Assembly: GCA_015055615.1 (NCBI GenBank)
Contig: SVHT01000008.1
Coordinates: forward strand, 1 to 64,000
DNA length: 64,000 nt
Source of the DNA: Clostridiales bacterium
Lineage (GTDB): Bacteria; Bacillota; Clostridia; Christensenellales; Borkfalkiaceae
Direction of reading: 5' to 3'
Shown here: positions 23,906 through 32,390 of the stretch, in pieces
Layout of the letters: the number at the start of each line of letters is the position of its first letter
Position numbering within the stretch: position 1 is the first letter of the stretch
Notes under the pieces: model-generated
Database searches by the model: none
What the model saw: the letters and a program-made list of their open reading frames with translations, nothing else
What the model was told of the DNA's origin: nothing
Position numbers and translations under genes: made by a program

Positions 23906-25828
23906 CTATTTCTTGATGAATTGATAAAATTCCTGCACGGAAGACAGCTTTCTATTTTCCGAAGTCGCCACTTCCACGCCGTATTTATCCTTAATCATAT
24001 CAAGCAACGTAAAATAATCCAAGCTGCTACCGCCAAGGTCTGTGAAGAAATCTGCCGTTACCGCAATTTCCTCCTCCTTCTTTTGCAACACCTGCGCAAA
24101 GCAAGCGCACAGTTCCTTTTCCAAAACCGAGAGTAAGAATTGCGTATGGCTTTCCGCGTTTTCGCGTTCAATCAGCATGAGCTGTCCCGCGTTGTAACGT
24201 TTGGCAATCTTCTTTCTGCTCACCTTAAAATCGCTTGCGCCGAGGAGTTTATCCGTCGTCAACGCCACCACGGGTACCTCGTCTTTAATCTGCGCCCTTT
24301 CCAATTCCGCAACGGCGCTGTCGTACGTTTCGCGGAACCCCTCCGCCGAGAAACAACCCGTCACGCTGACGAGCAACGTCGGCGTGCCTTTGCCGTCCGT
24401 AAACAGACATACCTCGTCCGCATTTTTAATCTGCAACTTGCCTTCCAATAGCTCGGGATTGATTTTTTCGCCGTTTTTACAAACGATTAAATCGTCCTCT
24501 CTGCCCTGCAAGTAATATTTACCGCTTTCTTCCTTAGCGAGGTCACGCGTGTTAAACCACTCGTCAAAGTCGGTGATTTTCACTTCGCCTTTCTGCATGA
24601 TACGGCTTGCCATCGTCTTGCCTTTTACCAGCAATTCTCCGTCCTTGGAAACGCTGTACTGCGTGCCCCCGAACGGCGCGCCGACCGAGCCTTTGTTCAA
24701 CTCCTTCCGTTTCATGGAAATATCCACGGACGTAATGCCGATTTCGCTCATGCCGTAGCCGTTTGCCATGTGATACCCAATGCCGTTAAAGAACGCAAGC
24801 GCCTCTTGCGAGATACCGCTACCCCCCGTAATCAAGAAACAGATACTGTCCCCAAAGAGCCCCTCACGCACCTCTTTAAACGCCATTTTGGATAAAAGCG
24901 AGCCGAGCTTTTCGTGCTTGCTGACAAACGCCATCGCTTTTTGGAATTTTTTATACGTTTTCGCCTCGCGTGAACGGATTTTTTGCAACGCCTTCTTATA
25001 CACCGTTTCCCATACCAAAGGCACGGCGAAAATATGCGTCACCTTGTGCTTTTGCACCGTATTGAGCAAGGTCTGCGGTGTCAAATCTTTCAAAAATACC
25101 AACGTCCGCGAAAAGAACCCGAACCACATATACACCGCAATAAAACCGAACACATGGTAAAAGGGCAACAAGGCAAGAATTTTCAACTCGCCCTCGTAAT
25201 GCTTTTTCATCTGCGGGCATTTGGTAATAATATTTACGCTGTCGCAAATCTGATAATAGAAATTCTCGCCCGTATACGCGCAAAGTTTTATATTGTCGGA
25301 CGTGCCCGAGGTCATAAACAGCACTTCCGTCCCCCACACTGCATTTTCCGTTTTGGTTTCGGCTTGCCCCTTAAAAGCGTCCGCGGCGTTTACCGTCGGC
25401 ACGCAAAAGGTTTTGCCGTCCGATACCACGGCGGCAACGCCGTATTCCTGCAACACGTTTTCCAACACGTCGGCGTTCAAGCGGGAATTCATCAAAAGCG
25501 GATTGTACCCCGCCCGCAAAATCGCCCAAAAAAGCTCAATCCACTCGATGCTGTTTGCCATATACAAGCCCACAATCGAGCCCTTAGGCGCAACGGAGAG
25601 CATTTTTTCTACGGCGGGAACGATACTTGCGATTTTATCCGCGCATTCCCCGTACGTAATCTTTTGAATACGGTAGCCGTCGGAAATCTCCGCCATGATA
25701 TTTTCCCTTTCAGAAAACATATACGAAAACAGCGTTTCAAAGTTCTTTTCCTGACGGCCATAGCGCGCCAGCTTGTCGCGCGCATAGTCGTCTATGCTAT
25801 GAAACCCTGCAATATTCTTTAATTTCAA
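23906..25828 (-). CDS. AMP-ligase with C-terminal carrier domain
   Basis: This 640-residue protein is a loading module. An ANL adenylation domain (about 1-550) has 'LFMTSGTSDNIK', 'NGYGMSEIG' and 'GREDDLIVCKNGEKINPE'. It is followed by a carrier domain ending the chain, with phosphopantetheine site Ser602 in 'DLGGSSLD'. Such didomains start polyketide, peptide or lipid assembly by activating an acid and holding it on their own arm. It begins with TTG, supported by a GAGGTG site at proper distance. It is the first gene of the operon, behind promoter 25898-25926, and its carrier should be activated by the phosphopantetheinyl transferase seven genes on. Confidence 0.87.
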   Translation of the reverse strand: MKLKNIAGFHSIDDYARDKLARYGRQEKNFETLFSYMFSERENIMAEISDGYRIQKITYGECADKIASIVPAVEKMLSVAPKGSIVGLYMANSIEWIELFWAILRAGYNPLLMNSRLNADVLENVLQEYGVAAVVSDGKTFCVPTVNAADAFKGQAETKTENAVWGTEVLFMTSGTSDNIKLCAYTGENFYYQICDSVNIITKCPQMKKHYEGELKILALLPFYHVFGFIAVYMWFGFFSRTLVFLKDLTPQTLLNTVQKHKVTHIFAVPLVWETVYKKALQKIRSREAKTYKKFQKAMAFVSKHEKLGSLLSKMAFKEVREGLFGDSICFLITGGSGISQEALAFFNGIGYHMANGYGMSEIGITSVDISMKRKELNKGSVGAPFGGTQYSVSKDGELLVKGKTMASRIMQKGEVKITDFDEWFNTRDLAKEESGKYYLQGREDDLIVCKNGEKINPELLEGKLQIKNADEVCLFTDGKGTPTLLVSVTGCFSAEGFRETYDSAVAELERAQIKDEVPVVALTTDKLLGASDFKVSRKKIAKRYNAGQLMLIERENAESHTQFLLSVLEKELCACFAQVLQKKEEEIAVTADFFTDLGGSSLDYFTLLDMIKDKYGVEVATSENRKLSSVQEFYQFIKK

Positions 25829-25897
25829 TTTAAAACACCTCTATTCTCTCTTCTTTTTTATCGACGTTTTTCGACAAAAAACAACACACCTCTTTTT

Positions 25898-25926
25898 ATT
25901 TTATCACATTTCTATCATATATGCAA
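25898..25926 (-). promoter_or_regulatory. Sigma-A promoter of the nine-gene lipid operon
   Basis: On the minus strand TTGCAT (25921-25926) and TAAAAT (25898-25903) are separated by 17 bases, about 70 bases before the TTG start. No other promoter is evident until the operon terminator at 16157, as most gaps are absent or under 30 bases. Confidence 0.6.
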
Positions 25927-26038
25927 GTCTTTGCGGAAAAATTTTTCTTTGCCATAATATAAAAAATTTTTCCACTTCGTCCTTGCCTTTCCTCAATAAA
26001 AAAATATCAGATTTTGCCAACTTTTTTCGCTTTCCCCC

Positions 26039-26067
26039 TTGAAATTGTGAAAAAAGTGTGATAGAAT
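26039..26067 (+). promoter_or_regulatory. Sigma-A promoter of the purine permease gene
   Basis: TTGAAA (26039-26044) and TAGAAT (26062-26067) are 17 bases apart, 46 bases before the start codon. The rest of the roughly 285-bp gap to the lipid operon holds an AT-rich inverted repeat (about 25933-25973) and nothing else I can name. Confidence 0.7.
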
Positions 26068-26078
26068 AAAAGAAAATA

Positions 26079-26094
26079 TGTGCATATATGCACA
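26079..26094. promoter_or_regulatory. 16-bp perfect palindrome between promoter and start codon
   Basis: TGTGCATATATGCACA lies just after the expected transcription start and before the AGGAGG site of the permease gene. It could be an operator for a dimeric regulator. I saw no purine-riboswitch core in the leader. Confidence 0.45.
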
Positions 26095-26113
26095 AATAGG
26101 AGGTTTGTTTCAT

Positions 26114-27651
26114 ATGAACAAGTTTGGTAAACTCTTGGGCTACGACGGCAAAGAGAAACAGACGAGCGTCAAAACGGAACTCGTTGCAGGTGTTGTTACC
26201 TTCCTTGCAATGGCGTACATTTTGACGGTTAATCCCGACCAAATTTTTGGTAGAGGCAGTGCGTATTGGGCATCGGCGTTTATGGCGACGGCGTTCGGCG
26301 CGGTCATCGGTACTTTGCTAATGGCGTTCCTTGCAAAAATGCCTTTGGCGCAGGCGTCTGGTATGGGTCTGAACTCCATGCTCGGCGGTATCATCGGCGG
26401 TTGGGGCGGCTACGGCAAGTTCACCCCTGGTCAAGCTTTTATGCTCGTATTAATTTCGGGCTTGGCTTTCTTACTGTTATCCCTTATTAAGATTAAAGGT
26501 AAGACCTTCCGCGAACTCGTCTTTGACGGTATGCCCGTTGCGGTTAGAAGCGCAATTTCCGTTGGTATCGGTTTGTTTATCGCATACATCGGTCTGCAAA
26601 ATGCGGGCGTCATCGTTACCAACCATTTCACACAAGTCGGCTTTGTTAAGTTTACCAATTGGGGACAACAGCTTGTCAACGTAGGTACTGTTGTTGATCA
26701 TCATATGATTGAACCTATCTACAAGGTAGCTGCAAAAATGGCAATCGTTGCTCTTTCGGGCTTGTTCTTGATTACTATTTTGGATAAATTTAAAGTTAAG
26801 GGTTCCATTATTTTTGGTATTATCGGCGCAACGATTATCGGTATCCCTTTCGGCGTTACCGACCTTAGTATTTTGAAAGGCGACGGCGCTATTTCTTGGA
26901 AATTCTGGGAAAACTATAAAACTTCTTCGCTGGCGGTGAAAACTCCGTATTCGGTTCGTTCACGAGCGTATTTAAGAGCGGTAGTGGCGGTCTTATCCCC
27001 GCAGGCGTTTCCATCTTCACGATTATCATGATTATCATCACGATGTGTATGATTGATATGTTCGACACCATGGGTACAATCGTTGGTTGCTGCGGCGGCA
27101 ACAGAATTCTGTCCGACGAAAACAACAAACCCCATAACTACGGCAAACTTATGATCAGCGACGCAGTTGCTACTTGTACGGGCGCAATGCTCGGTACGTC
27201 CACCGTTACGACCTTCGTCGAATCGGGCGCAGGCGTATCCGCAGGCGGTAGAACGGGTCTTACGGCATTGACAACGGCTTGCTTGTTCTTCCTTGCAACC
27301 TTCGCGCTTCCCTTGTTTGCGGCAATTCCCCCGGCAGCGGCAGCATCTGCGCTTATCTACGTAGGCGTTTTGATGATGAAAAACAATATCAAGAGTGTTG
27401 ATTTCAGCAACGCTATCAACGCTACTTCCGCTTTCCTTACCATGGTAATCATGGTTCTCTCCTACTCGATTACGACGGGTATTGGTGTGGGTCTTATCTC
27501 CTTCACCCTTATGTCGATTATCGCTTACTTCGTAGAACTTATCAAGTATGCTATCACGAAGAAGGAAAAACCCGTTTGGAACGTTTCTATCGTTGCAATC
27601 ATAGTATCCCTTCTCTTTGCTGTATACTTCTTCGTTCCTGCAACGATTTAA
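26114..27651 (+). pseudogene. NCS2 (AzgA/PbuG-like) purine permease with a frameshift
   Basis: The start (ATG 26114 with AGGAGG) opens a frame clearly of the hypoxanthine/guanine/adenine NCS2 permease family: 'GVVTFLAMAYILTVNP' and 'ASGMGLNSMLGG'. Around 26917-26921 the reading moves to another frame, which continues with 'GGENSVFGSF', 'MFDTMGTIVG' and the conserved 'ESGAGVSAGGRTGL' to the stop at 27651. Adding one A to the run of four A (26918-26921) would restore a single chain of about 512 residues with fitting sequence. Either the gene is a recent pseudogene or the run is a sequencing or assembly error. The strong promoter, ribosome site and terminator all favour a gene that was active until very recently. 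Confidence 0.85.
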
Positions 27652-27677
27652 ACGAAGTACAATTTACTTAAAAAGGC

Positions 27678-27715
27678 AAAAGCCGAAACCTTTCACGGTT
27701 TCGGCTTTTCGTTTT
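27678..27715 (+). terminator. Terminator of the purine permease gene
   Basis: A 13-bp stem (27678-27690 with 27697-27709) is followed by a T-rich run (CGTTTTTATAT). Confidence 0.9.
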
Positions 27716-27792
27716 TATATATGAGCTTGTAGCAATACTTTTGGTCTCGCTGTTCGTTTGGTTGAATCAATCAAACACCTTTTCTATTTCCG

Positions 27793-28464
27793 TTATAAAT
27801 CTAATAGCCTCTTTTTCTTTACCTCAAATTCCTCTTGCGTAATCACTCCGCTGTCGAGCAACTCTTTATATTTTTTTAATTCGTCCGCATTGCTGTATGT
27901 AGTCTGGAAATTTATTGACGATTCCCCTTTCGTTTTTGATTCTGTTTCAGTATTTTTTTGTCTTTTGTTTAACAAGTCTTTTAAAACCTCACCTATCTCG
28001 CGATAATTGTCTAACATATAAAACTTAATAACCCCTGATGGCGTAGAGACTACCATCTTCGCCATTATTGCCGAGGTAGAATATCCCGACACCATATGTA
28101 AAGGCAAAACCACTTCTTTGCCAAAACGCGTAGCACCCCTTATATTCATTTCCGTTATTGACAATTTACTTCTAATATAGCCAAGATACATCACAAGAGC
28201 AATCAGAGCTAATCCCAAAAAAGTAAATACGAATATTGACAATACTAATGTGCTATCCCAAAATGGTCTATCAAAATAATACGTCCAAAAACTCATAGAG
28301 TGAGGATAATAGACTGCCTTCTCCACGGAATATTCCACATACATTTCCGCAATTTGCAGCCCCCAAAACAAGAACATGATTGCAAATATTCCAATAACAA
28401 TCAACAAGAAAATGATTCTCCACACTTTACTCGGTCTGCTTTCTATTAAAACCTTTTCTTCCAT
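27793..28464 (-). CDS. Membrane protein with C-terminal SHOCT domain
   Basis: This 223-residue protein has two membrane segments (about 15-35 and 75-98). A PH-like soluble part follows, with 'GATRFGKEVVLPLHMVSGYS', and then a SHOCT motif at the end, 'KYKELLDSGVITQEEFEVKK'. SHOCT pieces are short oligomerisation segments common at the ends of membrane proteins; the whole protein's role is unknown. It is transcribed away from a small XRE regulator, and the palindromes recognised by that kind of regulator lie inside its promoter. Control by that neighbour is therefore likely. Confidence 0.72.
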   Translation of the reverse strand: MEEKVLIESRPSKVWRIIFLLIVIGIFAIMFLFWGLQIAEMYVEYSVEKAVYYPHSMSFWTYYFDRPFWDSTLVLSIFVFTFLGLALIALVMYLGYIRSKLSITEMNIRGATRFGKEVVLPLHMVSGYSTSAIMAKMVVSTPSGVIKFYMLDNYREIGEVLKDLLNKRQKNTETESKTKGESSINFQTTYSNADELKKYKELLDSGVITQEEFEVKKKRLLDL

Positions 28465-28500
28465 TTTTATCTATTACCTCCAACTTTGTTTTGTGATAAA

Positions 28501-28530
28501 ATTGTATCACACCATTTGGTGTAATGTCAA
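28501..28530 (-). promoter_or_regulatory. Promoter of the SHOCT gene, with an operator in its spacer
   Basis: On the minus strand TTGACA (28525-28530) and TACAAT (28501-28506) flank an 18-bp spacer that is almost wholly filled by the palindrome at 28509-28522. Confidence 0.75.
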
Positions 28531-28551
28531 GTAAAATACACCATCTGGTGT
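28509..28551. promoter_or_regulatory. Two operators ACACCANNTGGTGT, centres 29 bp apart
   Basis: The palindromes 28509-28522 and 28538-28551 differ only in the two central bases. One blocks the spacer of the SHOCT promoter; the other lies next to the start of the XRE gene. This is the pattern of an autoregulated repressor controlling a divergent pair. Confidence 0.7.
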
Positions 28552-28562
28552 AAAATAATATT

Positions 28563-28775
28563 ATGGACAACAAGTTGATGTTTTCATTTGCACAAAATTT
28601 AAAATTGTTAATTGGGGAAATGAGCATTTCCGAATTTGCCCGAAAGGTAGATATACCACAGCAAACGATTTCACGGTATCTACTCTGCCAACGTGAAATA
28701 TCATTGACGAATCTCTGCAAAATCGCCGATTATTTTGGTGAAGATATTGATTATTTAATTGGACGAAAAGATTAA
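28563..28775 (+). CDS. Small XRE-family (Cro/CI-type) regulator
   Basis: This 70-residue protein is one helix-turn-helix domain: 'SISEFARKVDIPQQTISRYL' is the HTH core, followed by 'ISLTNLCKIADYFGEDIDYL'. It has no sensor part, so it binds DNA as a simple dimer. The two palindromes directly upstream are the natural targets, giving control of itself and of the divergent SHOCT gene. A terminator hairpin follows at once. Confidence 0.9.
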   Translation: MDNKLMFSFAQNLKLLIGEMSISEFARKVDIPQQTISRYLLCQREISLTNLCKIADYFGEDIDYLIGRKD

Positions 28776-28806
28776 ACCGCAGCTGCATATTTGCAACTGC
28801 GGTTTT
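28774..28806. terminator. Two-way terminator between the XRE and DUF1295 genes
   Basis: ACCGCAG...CTGCGGT with an inner TGCA/TGCA pairing is flanked by A-rich and T-rich ends. It stops the plus-strand XRE transcript and, on the other strand, the DUF1295 transcript. Confidence 0.8.
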
Positions 28807-28810
28807 TACT

Positions 28811-29668
28811 TTAAAACTTTTTAATGGGGAAGAGCATACGCGTTTGTTCTTTGTACTCCGCAAAGCCCTCTTTTTTCGATTGTCTGCCGTCGGCAAGCGG
28901 AATGCTCACGCAAAGGAACAGCACCGTATTAGACACCGCGCCAAGCAGATAATACCACTCGAATCCCAACGCGCATATGGTAAACATTGCTACGCCCCAC
29001 CACATACAGATTTCCGCCAAATAATTGGGGTGCCTCGAATATTTCCAAACGCCCGTACGGATAAACGGCGTCGCGCGGTGACGGCGGTATTTGTGCATTT
29101 GAATATCCGCCACGCCCTGCAACAAAACCGCCAGCAAGCATACGGCAAACCCAATCAAACAAAGGGGCGAGAACGCCTCTGCGCTCTGCATAACGTACAC
29201 CGCAGGCAACGTGCATGCGTACACAATCAACGTCGGGACAAAATGAATTCCAAAGAAATTGACGAAGGGATACAACGCCCCCGTCTTTTCCTTCAACGCC
29301 GTATATCGCCAATCTTGATGCGCCAAGCCGTGAAACGTATACGCCCAATTCGCCGTCAAGCGTACCCCCCACAGCCCAATGGCTACGCACACCAAAACCT
29401 TCGCCAACGTGATTTTGTTGACGAATAAAAACGCAAACACAATTACAATCGGTTGTACGCTCCAATAGGGGTCGTACACGGACGCATTACGGCAAACTAC
29501 GCTGAACACAAAAGTTACCGCCGTTGCGATACAATCGGCAAGCAAAAGCCTCAACCAAACCTCGCCAGGTATCATCAAATAACTGACAACGCCCGCCGCG
29601 CCAGCCAAAACGTAAATTGCTCCCACAACAATAAAACTCGCCAAACGGTTCATTTTCATAAAAGTCAT
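28811..29668 (-). CDS. DUF1295 (steroid-5-alpha-reductase-like) membrane protein
   Basis: This 285-residue protein has about seven hydrophobic segments and the family end signature 'GVWKYSRHPNYLAEICMWW'. It also shows 'DPYWSVQPI' near residue 67 and 'TANWAYTFHGLAHQDWRY' near 110. DUF1295 proteins share a fold with methyltransferases and reductases that act on lipids (ICMT, steroid 5-alpha-reductase), but have no settled reaction. The start overlaps the upstream acyltransferase stop by four bases, so the two are co-translated and may act on the same lipid or glycan. Confidence 0.88.
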   Translation of the reverse strand: MTFMKMNRLASFIVVGAIYVLAGAAGVVSYLMIPGEVWLRLLLADCIATAVTFVFSVVCRNASVYDPYWSVQPIVIVFAFLFVNKITLAKVLVCVAIGLWGVRLTANWAYTFHGLAHQDWRYTALKEKTGALYPFVNFFGIHFVPTLIVYACTLPAVYVMQSAEAFSPLCLIGFAVCLLAVLLQGVADIQMHKYRRHRATPFIRTGVWKYSRHPNYLAEICMWWGVAMFTICALGFEWYYLLGAVSNTVLFLCVSIPLADGRQSKKEGFAEYKEQTRMLFPIKKF

Positions 29669-30825
29669 CTTTCCTTTTCTTCATTATTTTGCGCCAAGTT
29701 TTCACCTTGCTCGCCGAAGAAGAACTTTTTCAGCGCCCTGCCAAGCCTGCCAAAGGGCGTTATTTTTTTGTTCGACACGTACCTTGCGAGCAACATAAAC
29801 GGTTTTTCCACCGCCATTTGCCTTATCAAATCAATACCCGCGCCTATGACAAACACAATAGCCACCGCCATAATCGAGTACGGAATCAACAGCCAGCTAC
29901 CTTGATATAAGGCATTTTTAAACACGCTCTCCCATAAGAACGCACGCGTAACGTCGTGGTCATGCAACAAATATATCCCAAAGGTCGTGGACGCGATAAC
30001 GTTTATCCACCTATGGTGTTTCATCTTCATCGTCGCAAACACCATAAACAGCGACAGCGATATCGCCAGCGTCGTTATTTTTTCTTGTCCATATAAATAC
30101 GGGCTGTTTGAGGCAACCCCACCCCTTGTCACGCTGACTACGGCAATAACGGAAGTCGCGCCGTAGGATATCAGAACGGAAATCAGCAAGAACAACACGT
30201 AGTGTTTCGTGGTAAATTTCTCGTTCAAACCGTGCAAGCGGATATACCCCGCTATGGTATAAAGGGTTATAAACCACAACAGCGCGTTGCCCTCATACGC
30301 CGACGTCGTAACCGTGGGTATGATACACCAACACACCACCAATAACAAAATCAGTTTTTGATACAAGGCTTTGTCCAAACTGCGCAACAGCTTGTTTAAG
30401 AACGGGTGCAGTAGGTACAGAACGAAATAACCGCTCGCAAACCACCACTCTGAAAAAGTAATCGGGAGCAAAGCCTCTACTAACGCTTTGCCTTTCAGCT
30501 CGCTAACGCCCGTCAACCCGAAAACCAAATAAATCGCTATGGAATAGAAAAATACCTGTCCCCAAAACTTTGCAATCCTCGTTAGGTCGAATATCCTCTT
30601 ATCGTTGCTAATGAGGTGATACCCCGAAATAATAATGAATACGTTGACGCCGATTTTCCCACCGATAACGATAAAATTATACCAAAAGAGGTTTACGCTC
30701 ACGGACGAAAACTCGAACCCGCCGTGCAGAGAAAAATGATGGAATATAATCATTACCATCGTGATAATTCTCAGCAATTCTATGGCAGAATTACGCTCTT
30801 TTACTTGTTTTTGCTTTTGTATCAT
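29665..30825 (-). CDS. Acyltransferase-3 family membrane protein
   Basis: This 386-residue protein has ten or so membrane helices and the opening 'RNSAIELLRIITMVMIIFHHFSLHGG' (core: ELLRIITMVMIIFHH), typical of OafA/NodX-like acyltransferases that add acetyl or other acyl groups to extracellular glycans. The His-rich first helix and a later 'GIYLLHDHDV' segment fit the family. It follows promoter 30909-30937 and leads a two-gene unit with the DUF1295 protein. Confidence 0.88.
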   Translation of the reverse strand: MIQKQKQVKERNSAIELLRIITMVMIIFHHFSLHGGFEFSSVSVNLFWYNFIVIGGKIGVNVFIIISGYHLISNDKRIFDLTRIAKFWGQVFFYSIAIYLVFGLTGVSELKGKALVEALLPITFSEWWFASGYFVLYLLHPFLNKLLRSLDKALYQKLILLLVVCWCIIPTVTTSAYEGNALLWFITLYTIAGYIRLHGLNEKFTTKHYVLFLLISVLISYGATSVIAVVSVTRGGVASNSPYLYGQEKITTLAISLSLFMVFATMKMKHHRWINVIASTTFGIYLLHDHDVTRAFLWESVFKNALYQGSWLLIPYSIMAVAIVFVIGAGIDLIRQMAVEKPFMLLARYVSNKKITPFGRLGRALKKFFFGEQGENLAQNNEEKER

Positions 30826-30908
30826 ATACGTTCTCCAAAAAATTCGCGCCGCCGTTTGGCACCTTTTTTGTACTTTTTGATGTTTGCAATTTTTTGTTTT
30901 GCCGATTT

Positions 30909-30937
30909 ATTATATCATACTAAAATAAAAAAATCAA
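30909..30937 (-). promoter_or_regulatory. Sigma-A promoter of the acyltransferase-DUF1295 unit
   Basis: On the minus strand TTGATT (30932-30937) and TATAAT (30909-30914) are 17 bases apart. The surrounding roughly 60 bases are close to those at the XRE promoter 32361-32390. Confidence 0.7.
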
Positions 30938-31058
30938 CGGCATTGCGGTTAGATATTGTTTTTTATAACGGAATTGAAACGTAAAAGGTTGTAACGCTAA
31001 GCCCAAACCCCTACCAAATGGAAACGCTTTGAGATAGTAAACGGCGATTTATCAGACG

Positions 31059-31089
31059 TAAAAAACTAACCGCTCCTTTCGGAACGGTT
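31059..31089 (-). terminator. Terminator after the membrane-anchored XRE gene
   Basis: On the minus strand AACCGTTCC-GAAA-GGAGCGGTT forms a 9-bp stem with a GNRA-like loop, followed by AGTTTTTTACG. Confidence 0.85.
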
Positions 31090-31159
31090 ATAGGCAAAAT
31101 TAAAAATATCCCCTTAATAATTTTTGTTCTTACTTACTATAAATACAACGAAAACGCTT

Positions 31160-32251
31160 TTACAGATGCTTGAGCGCTACACCGATCAATATAACAGCGC
31201 CTATTACGAGCGAGCCAAGGAAAAGGCCGACAATACTCTGTTTAATATCACTACGGCGATTGTCTGTAATCGCCGCGTTTTCAATGGTGCGCAAATATTC
31301 TTCATACGTCGCGTTGGTTTTTTCGTTGCAAACTGCGTACAAATTGTAATCCACCTCTTTCGGCTCTACCAAACCCTCCGTTATTTTTTGAGCAACCTGC
31401 ATAAGTGCGCTTATACGCACGCGCAATTCTTTTAAGGTCGTGATGATAGCGGTTTTGAGGGCGTTTTGCAACACCATCTTCTCTTCGTCGTTCGTGCGTT
31501 TATCAAAATAACACTTGCAATCCACGCTAAAATCCAATGGAAATTTCTTTACTATCATCCCCTCTCTATACGCAATAAACGACGTAATCAGGGTATCGAT
31601 TTCAACGCCTACTGATGGCACACGCGCCATACCGACGGAATTGATGCCTTTGCCATTAAAACCAGCCATAGGCATACGTTTTTTAGTATTATACGTGATA
31701 TTATCACCGCTGTTAAAATCAAACCCAGCCAAATTTTCTATCGGGCATACGAATTGAATCGCGCCACCGAAATAAACACCGCAAACCATTTTATTCTCAT
31801 CGTAAAAAAACGCCGTCGCCGAATAGGTCTGCAAATAATAAATTTCCGTTGCGCCCACCGCTCGCATTGCTTTTTCCGCAGCCGCTCTTCTACTATTATA
31901 ATAAGAATCAGATACTTCTTCCTTCAACCACCCTTGATGCGTATCATGATATCCACTGTCGATATCAGGTTGGTTTTGTTTAAGCGTTGCATCGGTTGTA
32001 AACACCTTGCGAGGTTCTACGTTTACCCGCACCTTTTCTTCTTCTATCTCCTCGACTTCGTCGTTCATCAAATAATTAAAGGTGACGTTGAATATCTTCG
32101 CAATTCCTTTAATATTGGCAATTTCGGGGAAAGATACCTCCGTTTCCCATTTGTATATTGCCTGCCTGGATACGTCCAACTGATTGGCAAGGTCCTCTTG
32201 AGACAATCCGGCTCTTTTGCGCAGATATAAAATCTTTTCACTTAATTTCAT
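31160..32251 (-). CDS. XRE-family regulator with C-terminal membrane anchor
   Basis: The protein has 363 residues from ATG 32251, which has an AAGGAG site; an upstream extension of 18 codons lacks one. Residues 1-65 are an HTH domain ('LSQEDLANQLDVSRQAIYKWE') of the type that precedes 'FNVTFNYLMNDE'. The middle 230 residues are unlike any family I recognise and include 'GVYFGGAIQFVCPIENLAGF'. The chain ends in a single membrane helix ('IVGLFLGSLVIGAVILIGVAL'). A DNA-binding domain tethered to the membrane suggests a one-component sensor. The promoter is at 32361-32390. Confidence 0.82.
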   Translation of the reverse strand: MKLSEKILYLRKRAGLSQEDLANQLDVSRQAIYKWETEVSFPEIANIKGIAKIFNVTFNYLMNDEVEEIEEEKVRVNVEPRKVFTTDATLKQNQPDIDSGYHDTHQGWLKEEVSDSYYNSRRAAAEKAMRAVGATEIYYLQTYSATAFFYDENKMVCGVYFGGAIQFVCPIENLAGFDFNSGDNITYNTKKRMPMAGFNGKGINSVGMARVPSVGVEIDTLITSFIAYREGMIVKKFPLDFSVDCKCYFDKRTNDEEKMVLQNALKTAIITTLKELRVRISALMQVAQKITEGLVEPKEVDYNLYAVCNEKTNATYEEYLRTIENAAITDNRRSDIKQSIVGLFLGSLVIGAVILIGVALKHL

Positions 32252-32360
32252 AGTAAAACTCCTTTTTTTTGCTTGCATTATACCATTATCCAAGAAAAAT
32301 TGCAAGAACTTGTCGGTTTACAATGTGTCAACCAACGGTTGCATTTTTGTTTACCAATCC

Positions 32361-32390
32361 ATTATATCATACTAAAACAAAAAAAACCAA
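32361..32390 (-). promoter_or_regulatory. Promoter of the membrane-anchored XRE gene
   Basis: On the minus strand TTGGTT (32385-32390) and TATAAT (32361-32366) are 18 bases apart. The element resembles the promoter at 30909-30937 over its full length. Confidence 0.6.

Larger units (their letters stand above)
30826..31159. other. Gene-free stretch with promoter and terminator only
   Basis: This 334-bp gap contains the promoter of the acyltransferase gene (30909-30937) and the terminator of the XRE gene (31059-31089). Between them (about 30945-31055) I see no open frame with a ribosome site and no RNA gene. Confidence 0.6.

Noticed and set aside
25933-25973. AT-rich inverted repeat as a terminator or origin
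   Set aside because: The arms are mostly A and T and pair weakly; it lies between two divergent promoters, where no transcript ends.
25929-26113. Purine riboswitch upstream of the NCS2 permease
   Set aside because: I looked for the conserved three-way junction and loop sequences and did not find them; a palindrome lies there instead.
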